Source: Gentiana macrophylla
Taxonomy: Eukaryota; Streptophyta; Magnoliopsida; Gentianales; Gentianaceae
Direction of reading: 5' to 3'
NCBI GenBank assembly: GCA_026214975.1
Contig: JAOBSW010000391.1
Span: 39,363-103,362 of the forward strand
DNA length: 64,000 nt
Position 1 is the first letter of the stretch. Each line of letters opens with the position of its first letter. Below, piece by piece: positions 1 through 10,291 of this stretch. The position numbers and the translations under genes were made by a program. Below the pieces are notes generated by a model, which was not told the DNA's origin, did no database searches, and saw nothing but the letters and a program-made list of their open reading frames with translations.

Positions 1-893
1 ATGGAGTAATTTTATTGCGTGATGTAGATTAATTTACGAACCCATGTGTTTTGGTTAGAAAGCGTTAAGAAGTAATCATGATTTGTTCCGGCACGCAGGC
101 GTGTTCGGTCGACCTAGGCGTGTCACTTTCGGTCGCCCGAGTCTTTGTCGTTCGGTCGACCGAGTATGGTAATGTGTAGGGCAATATTATGATCGGCCCG
201 ACTACGTCGATTCTCTCGATTTGGAATTAAAACGAGTAATTAAACCTGATCAACTTAATTATTTGTCATCATAATTTAACATGAAACCCAAAAAGTGATT
301 GTTACTTAGGATATAGATTGAATCGGCATCTAAGAAGTACGCCTTACCCTAGGAATGTTGCTTAGATGAGGTTACGGTTTATACCGGCATCCCTAGTCTC
401 GTAATTGTGTCAGAAGTTATATGAGATGGAGGCAATAAAAAGCGAAGTCACGTAACGGAGGCACGATGATTTAGATGGCCTAATCGGAGCTAAATCTACC
501 TTAGGGGATGACTCCCGTAGTCATAATAATTAATCTTTAACGTTTGTTTTGTCTCGTTATCATCCTAATTCACATGGGGGAGTTATAATCTACTAGCGTA
601 ATCAATACTATTTGTTTAGATAATATCAACCGTATTATCCGTGTTTTTGTAGTCTTTAGTCCTGTCTTTGTGGTCTTTTGTGTCTTGTGGTTGTCACTAT
701 TTTATTTTCGCATTTAGTTGGTCGTAGACCGCCTTTTAATTTAGTTCTAATAGGATAAAGTTGTGTTTTATTTGTGCCGAGTCTCTCGTGGGATCGAGCC
801 TCGACTCTATCTCGGCTATACTACAATTGAACCTAGTTCTCTTGCTAGTGTGTTAGTAGGCATCGAGTTAATAACTTAACTTGACCTCCATCA
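1..893 (+). repeat. Athila-type LTR, copy 1 (5' truncated by window edge)
   Basis: Position 1 matches position 9039 of the complete middle LTR, so about the first 695 bp lie outside the window. The end is set by the CA dinucleotide of 'cctccatca', which is followed by the primer binding site; the third LTR ends at the same place. It carries three palindromic boxes of the form TTCGGTCGACCGAG (near 104, 128 and 151). It differs from the other two LTRs mainly by small indels at CG-containing sites. Confidence 0.9.
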
Positions 894-898
894 AGTTT

Positions 899-917
899 TT
901 GGGCGCCGTTGCCGGGA
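899..917 (+). other. Primer binding site, Athila copy 1
   Basis: A ggcgccgttgccggg motif lies a few bases after the LTR end. From family knowledge this is the typical Athila PBS, complementary to the 3' end of a plant tRNA (tRNA-Asp in described elements). This copy has one extra G compared with copy 2. Confidence 0.8.
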
Positions 918-1249
918 CTCGAGTCATTAAATTAAGATATAGCTTATTTTGTTAGAACTGGATTCGTGAATATTCGTGAATAAGAGTCATGTATTAAACG
1001 AGGTCGTAAAAAATAATAAAAAATAATAATAATAAAAAAAAAACGTTCGGTCGACCAAAAACTACGCTTCTCGGTCGACCGAGAATTAGTTTTCTGCTTC
1101 GATTCATCTTAGTTTTAGAACATTCTGCTTCTGTTTTATTTACGTTTTCTTTTCTCAAACTTATTTCGAGTCTGTTTTAGTTAGTTAGTTAAAGGCCTAG
1201 CCTTTACTAGTGATTAATTGTTTTATTGTTGTTTATTATTTTATAGTAC
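918..1249 (+). other. Untranslated leader, Athila copy 1
   Basis: No open frame is visible. It contains an A-rich tract (about 1008-1043), two palindromic GGTCGACC boxes (about 1046 and 1070), and a T-rich stretch ending in ATTTTATAG at 1246. The T-rich stretch looks like a plant intron acceptor. The gag frame opens immediately after it. Confidence 0.7.
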
Positions 1250-2103
1250 GCTACTCGGAAATCGAAGGAACCGCTTGAGCCTTATAATCCTGAGATAGAG
1301 AAATTTGCGAGAAGAAATAGGAAGTTAGCTAGGGAACTGGCTAAGCAAGGAGAAGAGGATCCAAATCTTGAGGAAAGCGAGCAAGGAGTGGAAGAAGGAC
1401 ATACAACCGATCATTCTGAACATTCTGAAGCTGAAGCAGAAATGGAAGGAAATCCAGTCAATCCAAACCAGGTACCTAATCCTGTTATTAATCCTGTTAT
1501 CAATAATGCCAATAATGTGAATGCAAATGCTAATAATGAGAACCAAGCCCTAGTTCAAGGAGCGAGGTGCACTTTGCAAAGTTATGCAACGCCCACTATT
1601 GAACAATTCATTCCCGCTATCATAGCACCGCAAGATCTCATGAAGTCTATCACCCTAGGCCTAATGTAATTCAAATGGTGACCAATTATTCTACTTTTCA
1701 TGGAATCCAAAACGAAGATCCTGGTGTTCACGTGACGAATTTCTTGGAGATCGTTAGCACAGTGAAACCAGAATTAATCCCGGAGGGGAACATTCGTCTT
1801 AAGCTTTTTCCTTTCACCTTGAAAGATAAAGCTAAGCAATGGCTTCTCTCTTTAGAGGCTGGATCTATCACAACTTGGGAACAATTGTTGCAAAAATTCA
1901 TGAATAAGTATTTTCCCTTGGGAAAAACCTTTAAGTTACGCCAAGACATCCTAGGATTTAAGCAACAACCTTGGGAGAGTTTTGATCAAGCTTGGGAGCG
2001 TTTCAAGGAAGCTATGAGGAAGTGTCCTCATCATGACATCTCTCTTTGGCTTTTAATGCAAACTTTTACCATGGGTTTAGAGAGACTGAGAAAATTAGAG
2101 TAG
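1250..2103 (+). pseudogene. gag: gag of Athila-type element, copy 1 (frameshifted)
   Basis: This is the capsid-like structural protein that packages the element RNA in the cytoplasm. The first frame runs from 1250, right after a TAG, to a stop at 1669; no ATG is present at its start and the first in-frame ATG is at 1388. A frame change then leads to 1675-2103, which carries the retrotransposon gag core (NFLEIV, KDKAKQWLLSL, TTWEQLLQKF, FKLRQDI). The N-terminal part is charged and ends in an Asn-rich stretch. The break near 1637 (CAAGATCTCATGAAG) is absent from copy 2, which reads CAAGATGCTGCGGAAG, so the break is private to this copy or is a sequence error. The frame is lost again after 2103. 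Confidence 0.85.
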
Positions 2104-3325
2104 ACGCCTCCAAAGAATGGAGCGTTTGTTCTTTATCTCCGAGGAGGCACAAGGGAAGATGGAGCAAATAGCGATGAATAGCCAATGGGAGGCAATGACA
2201 TAGCCATTGTGAAGATGGTCACGACATATTCGATGATAGTGCATCTACCAAAATCTTAGAACAACTTTCTGTTATCAACGATAAGGTAGATGGGATGCAA
2301 GAGAGGATGACAAGAGAGTAGAAAGGACTGGAATCGAGGTAGCACCTCAAAGTGAGAACGCAGTCTTGAAGAAGCCAATTATGTCGGGGAGGGTACATGC
2401 CTAATCATAACCATCCTGGATTCCGATATAGTGACATTAATGCAGGAGAAAGGCCTAAACCGCCTACCACTTATGTACCACAGCAGACTAAAACTTTTGG
2501 TTGGGAAGTCGCAATAGAAAAGTTGAGTAATGTCGCCACCGACAATATGGGACAACTTTCAAAATCTATAATTTGAGTTAGCCACTAACTTTAGCCAATA
2601 TTGTCGGGAAGACCGATGCCAAGGTAACCAATCAAGAAGCTCTAGTTCAAAATCTCACACACCAGGTAGGACAACTAGCTGAGCAAGTCTCAACTAGACC
2701 TCCTGGAGGGTTTCCAAGCAACACTGAAAAGAACCCTAAGGATTTGAATGCGATCATGACAAGAAGTGGAAAGGAGGTAACTCCACCATCCTTGCAAGAG
2801 AAAGAAAAAGTCACAAAGAATAAGGATGGTGAGCCAAGCAATGAGACTAATACTTCCGAGACTTTGCCTGAGCAAAGAATTATAAAGAACTCTGCTGGCC
2901 CTAGAGTTGAACTTTACGATAACAAGTATCCAATTTTCACCGATGTCGATCCTTCAACTCTACCTTATCCTCCACCAAAGCCGAAGCCTAAGTTTGAAAA
3001 TAAGAGGTATAAAAGTTCGTGGATATGTTTAGTAAATTACAAATCAATATACCCCTAGTTGAAGCACTAGCTGAAATGCCTGAGTACACCAAGTTTTTAA
3101 AAGACGCAGTCTCAACTAAAAGGAAACTTTTAGATTTAGAGACCATATGCCTTAATGAGGAGTGTTCAGCCATTCTTCAACATAAGTTACCCCAAAATGC
3201 AAAAGATCCGGGAAGCTTTCTCATTCCCCTGCACCATAGGTAACGTAATATGTCCGAACAAAGCTTTGTGTGATCTAGAGCAAGCGTGAACTCGATGCCA
3301 CCGTGTCATTTTTCGGAAGCTAGGC
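2104..3325 (+). pseudogene. Gag C-terminal and protease region, Athila copy 1
   Basis: Several short frames continue the polyprotein. 2104-2743 is broken by stops and indels. 2744-3058 (MNAIMTRSGKEV, then a Lys/Glu-rich linker and a Pro/Lys-rich motif) and 3019-3243 (LQINIPLVEALAEMPEYTKF) are segments typical of the linker before the Athila aspartic protease. The protease active site should fall near 3270-3290 (CDLGA in relatives). The sequence reads 'tgtgatctagagcaagcg', one base short, so the motif is out of frame; the same missing base is present in copy 2. Domain identity is inferred from family order and motif remnants. Confidence 0.7.
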
Positions 3326-4372
3326 ATGAAAGATCTTAAGAAGACCTCAATCACATTGCAATTAGCTGACCGTTTTGTTAAAGAACCGTGTGAAGTGGTT
3401 GAGGATGTGCTAGTAAGAGTTGAAAAGTTTGTATTTCCTGTCGACTTTGTGGTATTAGATATGGAAGCTAACTACGAGGTACCATTGATATTAGGGAGAC
3501 CTTTCATGGCCACTAGTAGAACGCTAATTGATGTTTACAAAGGCGAGTTGGTATTAAGAGTGAATGAAGAGAGAGTTGCATTCACATGCCTTCGACACTA
3601 TGAAGCAAACCTGATGATGGAGAGGATGCATGTTTCATGTTGGATTCCATTGATAGGATCGTTCAAGAATTTCAACAACATGAAAGTATCAAGGATTTCT
3701 TGGATCTTTGTCTTAGAAGAAGAAGATGAAGTCAAGTACGTGAGTAGTGAGGAGGAGAAGATGATATGGCCAGGATGTAGTAGAGGGACCCCAAGGCCTG
3801 TAGAGGAAGTAAGTGCTGCGGAGATTGAAAGATTCTATCATAGACCAACGTGGCATAAGTACTTCGAACTCAAACTCACTGGTCAGAAGTTGAAGACCTC
3901 TTTGGAAGAACCTCCCACAAATTTGACTTTAAAACCTCTTCCTGCGAATTTGAAGTATGTGTTTCTTCAAGATGAGACCTTGCCACTGATCATATCTTCT
4001 TCCTTGACGGACTTACAAGAGGAAAAACTAATGAGAGTTCTGAGAGAGTACCGCGGAGCATTTGGATGGACCATAGCTGACGTTAAGGGCATTAGTCCTA
4101 GAGTATGTATGCACAAAATCTCCGTGGACCCTGAAAAGAAAGCGGTTGCACAACCTCAAAGGCGTTTAACCCCACAATTAAAGGAAGTGGTTAGGGATGA
4201 GGTTATAAAAATGTTGGAAATGGGAATTATATTTCCTATTGCTGATAACGAATGGGTTAGCCCTATCCACGTAGTTCCCAAAAAGGGAGGATTGACGGTG
4301 CAAGCCAATGAGTTGAATGAGTTAATTCCTGTGAGGCTAATCACGGTCATCGAAAGTATGCATAGACTTTAG
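3326..4372 (+). pseudogene. pol: Protease C-terminal part and start of reverse transcriptase, Athila copy 1
   Basis: An open frame of 348 codons. The first ~90 residues look like the end of a retropepsin fold (VVLDMEANYEVPLILGRPFM; the I-LGRPF block is the usual C-terminal flap-and-helix motif). A linker follows, then the start of RT (EVIKMLEMGIIFPIADNEWVSPIHVVPKKGG). It ends after ITVIESMHRL because a base change or indel at about 4345 shifts the frame; copy 2 reads ITGHRVCIDFRKLNDAT at this place. The polymerase reaction would be synthesis of cDNA from the element RNA inside virus-like particles. Confidence 0.85.
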
Positions 4373-4829
4373 GAAACTAAATGATGCAACTCGTAAGGAC
4401 CACTTTCCTCTTCCCTTCATCGATCAAATGCTCGAGAGACTGAGCGGGCATGCTTTCTATTGTTTTCTCGACGGATATTCGGGATACTATCAAATCCACA
4501 TCTCCCCTGAAGATCGTGAGAAAACAACATTTACATGCCCATATGGGACATTTGCGTACAATCGGATGCCATTGGGATTGTGCAACGCCCCCGCAACATT
4601 TCAACGGTGTATGATGTCATTATTTGCGGATATGGTGGAAGACTTCTTGGAAATCTTTATGGATGATTTCTTCGTGTTTGGAGACGATTTGATTCATGTC
4701 TCTCCACATCTAGTACAGTATTGAAGAGATGTGAAGAGACTAATCTTGTGCTTAATCGGGAGAAGTGTCATTTGATGGTTACGGAAGGTATAATCATCGG
4801 GCCACGCGATATCAAAGAATGGTACAGAG
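4373..4829 (+). pseudogene. pol: Reverse transcriptase palm, Athila copy 1
   Basis: The frame at 4428-4724 holds the RT core: YSGYYQI, TTFTCPYGTFAY, MPLGLCNAPATFQ and the catalytic FMDDF motif. FMDDF-SVFG is characteristic of Athila RT, whereas many other gypsy lineages have YIDD. After FGDDL the frame breaks at about 4690; copy 2 stays open here. 4725-4829 holds the RT thumb start in another frame. Confidence 0.9.
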
Positions 4830-5765
4830 GTGGATAGAGCCAAAGTTGAGGTGATCGAGAAATTACCTCCACCTACTAATCTTAAAACTTTGCGAGGTTT
4901 TTTAGGCCACGCCGGATTTTATCGTAGGTTTATCAAGGATTTTTCCTTGGTCTCTAGACCTCTTACCGAATTATTGGCCAAGGATGTGCCATTCGTGTTT
5001 TCTAATGAGTGCATAAAAGCTTTCAACGAAATAAAAAGTAGACTGATTACTGCACCCGTTCTGGTCGCACCGGATTGGGATCTTCCGTTTGAATTGATGT
5101 GTGATGCAAGTGATACTGCTGTTGGCGCCGCTTTGGGTCAAAGAAAAGATAAGATCTTCAGACCTATCTATTATGCAAGCCGGACTTTGAATGCTGCCCA
5201 AAGAAATTACGCCACAACGGAGAAGGAACTTTTGGCCGTTATCTTTGCTTTTGACAAATTTAGATCTTACTTAGTGGGATCTAAAGTCACTGTGTGGACT
5301 GACCATGCGGCTCTTAAGTATCTCCTAGCAAAGCAAGATTCAAAGCCGAGACTGTTGAGATGGATTCTACTGCTACAAGAATTTGATGTAGAAATCCGAG
5401 ATAAGAAAGGAAGTGAGAACGTGGTGGCCGATCATCTATCGCGCTTACAATTAGAGGATGGTGAGGAATTACCTGAGATAGGAGAATCTTTTCCTGATGA
5501 ACAACTTTTCTCCATCACCACCATCAGAGAACATGATGATTGTGCTGCAGTTTCTTCGCGAATAGAGGTTCTGAAGGAGAAGAAGCAACCATGGTTTAGT
5601 TCGTTTGTCAATTCTCTATCCGCAAAATACCTACCACCGAATCTCACTGTCCAAGAAAGGAGAAAGTTCTTTAAAGATCTTAGACATTATTATTGGGATG
5701 AGCCTTATTTATTTAAGCTAGGATCGATAATATTTTTCAAGATGTGTGCCCGAAGAAGAATATAA
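4830..5765 (+). pseudogene. pol: RT thumb, RNase H and start of integrase, Athila copy 1
   Basis: 311 open codons. RT thumb and connection come first ([19 protein letters not shown], residues about 21-39). RNase H follows with its acidic residues in CDASD (about 91-95), TEKE (about 130-133) and TDH (about 157-159), and DHLSRL near residue 205 marks its end. The remainder is the linker before integrase ([19 protein letters not shown]). RNase H removes the RNA strand after cDNA synthesis. All three acidic positions are present. The frame is lost at about 5725, where copy 2 reads on into the integrase zinc finger. Confidence 0.9.
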
Positions 5766-6890
5766 TGATATCTGAAGCATTGTCATTCCTATGAAGTTGG
5801 GAGGACACTACGGGGAGAAAAACCGCGGCTAAGGTCCTCCAATGCGGTTTTTATTGGCCGACATTGTTTAAGGATGCACACCAATATGCAAAGGCATGTC
5901 ATGCTTGTCAAATGACAGGTAATATTTCAAGGAGGAATGACATGCCACTCAAGAGCATCTTAGAAGTGGAGCTTTTTGATGTTTGGGGGATAGATTTTGT
6001 TGGACCCTTCACTTCATCATTATCTAACCGATATATCTTAGTTGCTGTTGATTATGTATCCAAATGGGTTGAGGCCATTGCTTCCCCTACTAACGATGCT
6101 ACGGTTGTGGTTAGATTCTTGAAGAAGAACATTTTTACAAGATTTGGGACGCCTAGGGCGATTATAAGCGACAATGGTAGTCATTTTTGCAATAAACCTT
6201 TTGAAAGGTCGATGATTAAATATGGGGTTCGACATAAGCTAGCAATCGCATATCACCCTGGACTAGTGGGCGGTAGAAGTCACCAATCGAGAGATAAAGC
6301 GTATCCTGGAGAAAACTGTCAATACAACTAGGAAGGATTGGTCAATACGTTTAGATGACGCTTTATGGGCTTATAGGACTGCATATAAAATCTCGATTGG
6401 AATGTCACCATATAGGATTGTTTTTGGAAAGGCATGTCATCTACCAGAATCGGAGCACCGGGCCATGTGGGCAACAAGGATGCTAAATTTTGATGAGGCG
6501 TTGGCGGTGAGAAGAGGATGTTAGAATTAACTCGCGCTGGAGGAGTTTCGTTTAGAGGCATATAAGAATGCCAAGATTTTCAAGAGCGCCACGAAGAAAT
6601 TCCATGACAAGAAGATTCGGATAGGACCTTTCAAGAGGGTGATCTGGTTCTCTTGTACAATTCGCGCTTAAGACTCTTCCCGGGTAAGTTGAAATCAAGA
6701 TGGTGTGGCCCATTTCAAGTACAACAAGTCTTTCCTTCAGAGCGGTGGAGCTATTCAACTTCAAAGACGAGTCCAGATTTGTGGTCAATGGACATCGTAT
6801 TAAGCATTATCATGGGCTTCCGCCGAGGCTTTGAGGAGGAGGTTTTGTACCTCGATGACCCCTGTCTATGAATAAACCATCTTGAGTGAG
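5766..6890 (+). pseudogene. pol: Integrase, Athila copy 1 (frameshifted)
   Basis: 5864-6331 contains the second half of the zinc-binding HHCC motif (CHACQ), the first catalytic Asp (WGIDFVGPF) and the second (IISDNGSHF). The frame shifts at about 6260 (CACCCTGGACTAGTGGG), so the catalytic Glu block seen in copy 2 (RVEVTNREI) is out of frame here. From 6328 to about 6870 the C-terminal DNA-binding part continues in several frames ([13 protein letters not shown] near 6700). The enzyme would insert the cDNA into the chromosome; this copy is not open throughout. Confidence 0.85.
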
Positions 6891-8326
6891 TCGAGCTAGC
6901 GACTATAAACTTAGAACTACTACCAATAACTATCTTTTTCGCTTTTTCTTGTTAATAAAGTAGCATGCGCCTATTTTTTTTTCATCTCGCCATGTTCGAG
7001 TCTAAGTTCGGAATAAACGATGTTTTTTCCTTGATAGCCGTCATGTGAGTTTTTATTTAGGTTTAACTCCCTTTTGGTCTTGTCCATGGCAGTATAAAAT
7101 AAAGTGGCTTAAACTGTTTTTAGATATCTATATCTAATTACTGCCATGTTATTTTATAACTTCCATAGACATGGTATTTGACGATTTCGTGGAGCTTGTT
7201 TGTTTGTACAGATGTGTCTGTCTCTCCACTCCATTTGTGCCGATGATTACTCCGATATTGTTCTCTGCATTGGGAGCCGTTTCCAGAGCTAAGTCTTTCA
7301 TCTTGAACTCTCATTTATTTTTGTCATTGAGGACAATGCCATGTTTAAGTGGGGGGCACGGGACTTAGCTATATATTGTGCTATATGTTGAAAAAGTCAA
7401 GGGAGCGGAATATCGAGACAATATTGAGCCAAATTTGAAAAATTTTATGGATAAATGCCATGTTGTTTAACCCGCACCTTTAAACTTGTGAAGTTCTTAT
7501 ACTTAGAGTTAATAGGAAATGAACCAAGTGCGTGAGTACGTGGTCATATTATACTTTGCGATAAATTGTTAGTAGACTTAAGGATATTCATGCCAACAAT
7601 TGCAAGTAGTTAGGTATTGTTCAATTACTCAACATGTGAATCGCTTAGTACCGCATGAGTTATAATAATTGAAAGAAGTATGTGTACATTGCGTAGATAA
7701 TTGGTTATGAGGGACCGAGTGTCGATATTTGTCGATCGATGTATTTCGATCTTCTAGCCAACAAAAGCGGAGTAATAAGCTTGGGACGTACCTGTGTTTT
7801 GACAATGTATTAAAACACTGGGCTTGTAGTGACATTACCAAAGTAGCCCCGCGCTTGTGGTAATATTCGATGCTATGCTTAATCTAAGATAGGGGGATAC
7901 TCTTTGAAGAGTTTTCTTCCTTGAGGTTAGTAGTATTCGAAAAATAAGCAAAATTGAAAAAAGAAATATATTTTCGAATTTTTTTGAGGCTTCGAGTAGT
8001 ACTCGGTCTCCAAGTCCAAAAACCCTATAGATACGCTCTTGCTTATTGTTCTAGTGCTTTAACCATTGCGAGGCATAAGAAGTATGAATGTTGATGTTGG
8101 TAAATTTAGATATGAAGTCCTGCATAAACTCTAATCTTGCTACATTTATATAAAACCAATGCACATGCACACAATCACTTGATTCATAGCGAGTAGTGAA
8201 TAATGCTTATCTTATGAGCATGACTGGTATGAGTTGACTCGGGTTTCTTGTGTAAGTATGAGTTGACCACGAGAAAGTGTTGACTTGGGAATAACTTGTT
8301 GATGCTTTGTTCGGAACGAAGCAAAG
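6891..8326 (+). other. 3' noncoding region of Athila copy 1 between pol and PPT
   Basis: About 1.4 kb without a convincing ORF. It holds an imperfect inverted repeat (7081-7108 against 7143-7171), an internal PPT-like run 'tttaagtggggggcacggg' at 7344-7362, and AT-rich sequence to the true PPT. Athila elements often carry an envelope-like ORF or its remnant here. I see no recognisable env-like frame in either copy. Confidence 0.7.
7081..7171 (+). repeat. Inverted repeat 3' of pol, Athila copy 1
   Basis: The left arm (7081-7108, tgtccatggcagtataaaat...) and right arm (7143-7171) pair over about 27 bases with a few mismatches, leaving a loop of about 34 bases. The same structure is present in copy 2 at 16125-16215. 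Confidence 0.7.
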
Positions 8327-8343
8327 TTTAAGTGGGGGCATTT
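8327..8343 (+). other. Polypurine tract, Athila copy 1
   Basis: The purine run agtgggggcattt lies directly before the TG that opens the middle LTR at 8344. It would prime plus-strand cDNA synthesis. The equivalent run precedes the third LTR. Confidence 0.75.
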
Positions 8344-8694
8344 TGATGTGATTTAAAATATACCCATTTATGTCATCAATTATAACCTTAAATCGGAGTT
8401 AATTATATATATTTCATATTTAATCACGTGTTTATATTTATTATTTAATGATAAGTGATTATTAATATGATAATTGGTATTTATTTGTTTTTATTATAAA
8501 AGAGCAATTAATTGTGTGATAAATGCTGATTTTGTAGATCATGATAAATCGGGAAGATAATTAACACGCAATCGGAGATCTCAAGATAAAAGAGAAGAAA
8601 ATCGGAGCATTGAAGAAAAGATAAATCGGATCAATTCAAAAGCATGGGTGGGGAACAAGTCGACGGAGCCAAAGTGAAAACGCGTAAAGAAGGA

Positions 8695-8756
8695 GGCTCG
8701 GTCGACCGAGCCATGCCATTCGGTCGACCGAGCGTGTAGGTTCGGTCACCCGAGCC
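8695..8756. promoter_or_regulatory. Array of three 14-bp palindromes upstream of the LTR TATA box
   Basis: CTCGGTCGACCGAG at 8697, TTCGGTCGACCGAG at 8719 and TTCGGTCACCCGAG at 8741 are spaced exactly 22 bp start to start. The array ends about 57 bp before the TATA box. The same array with the same spacing lies at 17740, 17762 and 17784 in the third LTR. A role as a binding-site array is inferred. Confidence 0.6.
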
Positions 8757-8810
8757 TAATGTGATAAATGCATGTCAATCTTCTGGATTCTCCCTATGTC
8801 GGCTACAACT

Positions 8811-8820
8811 CCTATATAAA
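8811..8820 (+). promoter_or_regulatory. LTR promoter TATA box, middle Athila LTR
   Basis: cctatataaa is the only strong TATA motif in this part of the LTR. It marks the likely U3/R boundary a few tens of bases downstream. The third LTR has ctcctatata at 17851-17860. Confidence 0.65.
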
Positions 8821-9140
8821 CAGCAGCCACGATGCTGAGAAAGACACACCACTACAACACAAAACAATTCATACAATCTTAGCTTTTATGTTTTTAGTTT
8901 TATTTTTATGTTCGTTCATTGTGGATTCATCGGATTCTCCGATTAGGGAGCGCATTAAAGAGTGGGAGTCACTCTCGTCTTCGAGGGTATGACTATTCAA
9001 TTATGCAATCTTTATTTGTAGATCTGATGTATTTTATTATGGAGTAATTTTATTGCGTGATGTAGATTAATTTACGAACCCATGTGTTTAGGTTAGAAAC
9101 GTTAAGAAGTAATCATGATTTGTTCCGGCACAGAACTGTG

Positions 9141-9198
9141 TTCGGTCGACCTAGACGTGTCACTCGGTCGCCCGAGTGCTGTCGTTCGGTCGACCGAG
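9141..9198. promoter_or_regulatory. Second array of three palindromic boxes (R/U5)
   Basis: TTCGGTCGACCTAG (9141), CTCGGTCGCCCGAG (9163) and TTCGGTCGACCGAG (9185) again sit 22 bp apart, downstream of the TATA box and therefore within the transcript. The equivalents are 104/128/151 in LTR 1 and 18185/18207/18230 in LTR 3. There the spacing drifts by 1-2 bp, because of indels at CG-rich spots. Confidence 0.6.
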
Positions 9199-9932
9199 TA
9201 TGGTAATGTGTAGGGAAATATTATGATCGGCTTCGACTACGTCAGATTCTCTGATTTGGAATTAAAACGAGTAATTAAACCTGATCAACTTAATTATTTG
9301 TCATCATAATTTAACATGAAACCCAAAAAGTGATTGTTACTTAGGATATAGATTGAATCGGCATCTAAGAAGTACGCCTTACCCTAGGAATGTTGCTTAG
9401 ATGAGGTTACGGTTTATACCGGTATCTCTAGTCTCGTAATTGTGTCAGAACTTATATGAGATGGAGGCATTAAAAAGCGAAGTCACGTAACGGAGGCACG
9501 ATGATTTAGATGGCCTAATCGGAGCTAAATCTACCTTAGGGGATGACTCCCGTAGTCATAATAATTAATCTTTAACGTTTGTTTTGTCTCGTTATCATCC
9601 TAATTCACATGGGGGAGTTATAATCTACTAGCGTAATCAATACTATTTGTTTAGATAATATCAACCGTATTATCCGTGTTTTAGTAGTCTTTAGTCTGTC
9701 TTTGTGGTCTTTTGTGTCTTGTGGTTGTCACTATTTTATTTTCTGCATTTAGTTGGTCGTAGACCGCCCTTTTAATTTAGTTCTAATAGGATAAAGTTGT
9801 GTTTTATTTGTGCCGAGTCTCGTGGGATCGAGCCTCGACTCTATCTCGGCTATACTACAATTGAACCTAGTTCTCTTGCTAGTGTGTTAGTAGGCATCGA
9901 GTTAATAACTTAACTTGACCTCCATCAAGTTT

Positions 9933-9951
9933 TTGGCGCCGTTGCCGGGAC
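9933..9951 (+). other. Primer binding site, Athila copy 2
   Basis: tggcgccgttgccggga directly follows the LTR end. It is the typical Athila PBS, with no extra base in this copy. Confidence 0.85.
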
Positions 9952-10291
9952 TCGAGTCATTAAATTAAGATATAGCTTATTTTGTTAGAACTGGATTCGT
10001 GAATATTCGTGAATAAGAGTCGTGTGTATTAAATAAAGTCGTCGTAAAAAAAAAAATAAAAAATAATAATAAAAAAAAAAAAAAAACGTTCGGTCGATCG
10101 AACTACACGATTCTCGGTCGACCGAGAGTAGTAGTTCTCATTTACGATTCATCTTAGTTTTAGAACATTCGCTTCGTTTTATTTACGTTTTCTTTTCTCA
10201 AACTTATTTGAGTCTGTTTTAGTTAGTTAGTTAAAGGCCTAGCCTTTACTAGTGATTAATTGTTTTATTGTTGTTTATTATTTTATAGTAC
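9952..10291 (+). other. Untranslated leader, Athila copy 2
   Basis: An A-rich tract (about 10047-10086) is followed by two palindromic boxes, TTCGGTCGATCGAA (10089) and CTCGGTCGACCGAG (10113), and by a T-rich acceptor-like stretch ending in TATAG at 10288. No open frame is present. Confidence 0.7.

Larger units (their letters stand above)
8344..9927 (+). repeat. Athila-type LTR, middle copy, shared by both elements (1584 bp)
   Basis: It starts TGATGTGATT after a PPT and ends CCATCA before a PBS, so it serves as 3' LTR of copy 1 and 5' LTR of copy 2. It contains three palindromic boxes at 8697, 8719 and 8741, a TATA box at 8811-8820 and three more boxes at 9141, 9163 and 9185. It is nearly identical to the LTR at 17385-18969 apart from small indels, many at CG or CTG/CAG sites. 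Confidence 0.92.

Noticed and set aside
1325..1546. Minus-strand ORF opposite Athila gag, and similar antisense ORFs at 2647-2875 and 11687-11915
   Set aside because: Antisense to recognised gag/pol frames; no protein features of their own.
8768..8992. 74-codon ORF inside the Athila LTR (also 17815-18036)
   Set aside because: It spans the TATA box and transcript start region; the versions in the two LTRs differ in frame; no recognisable domain.
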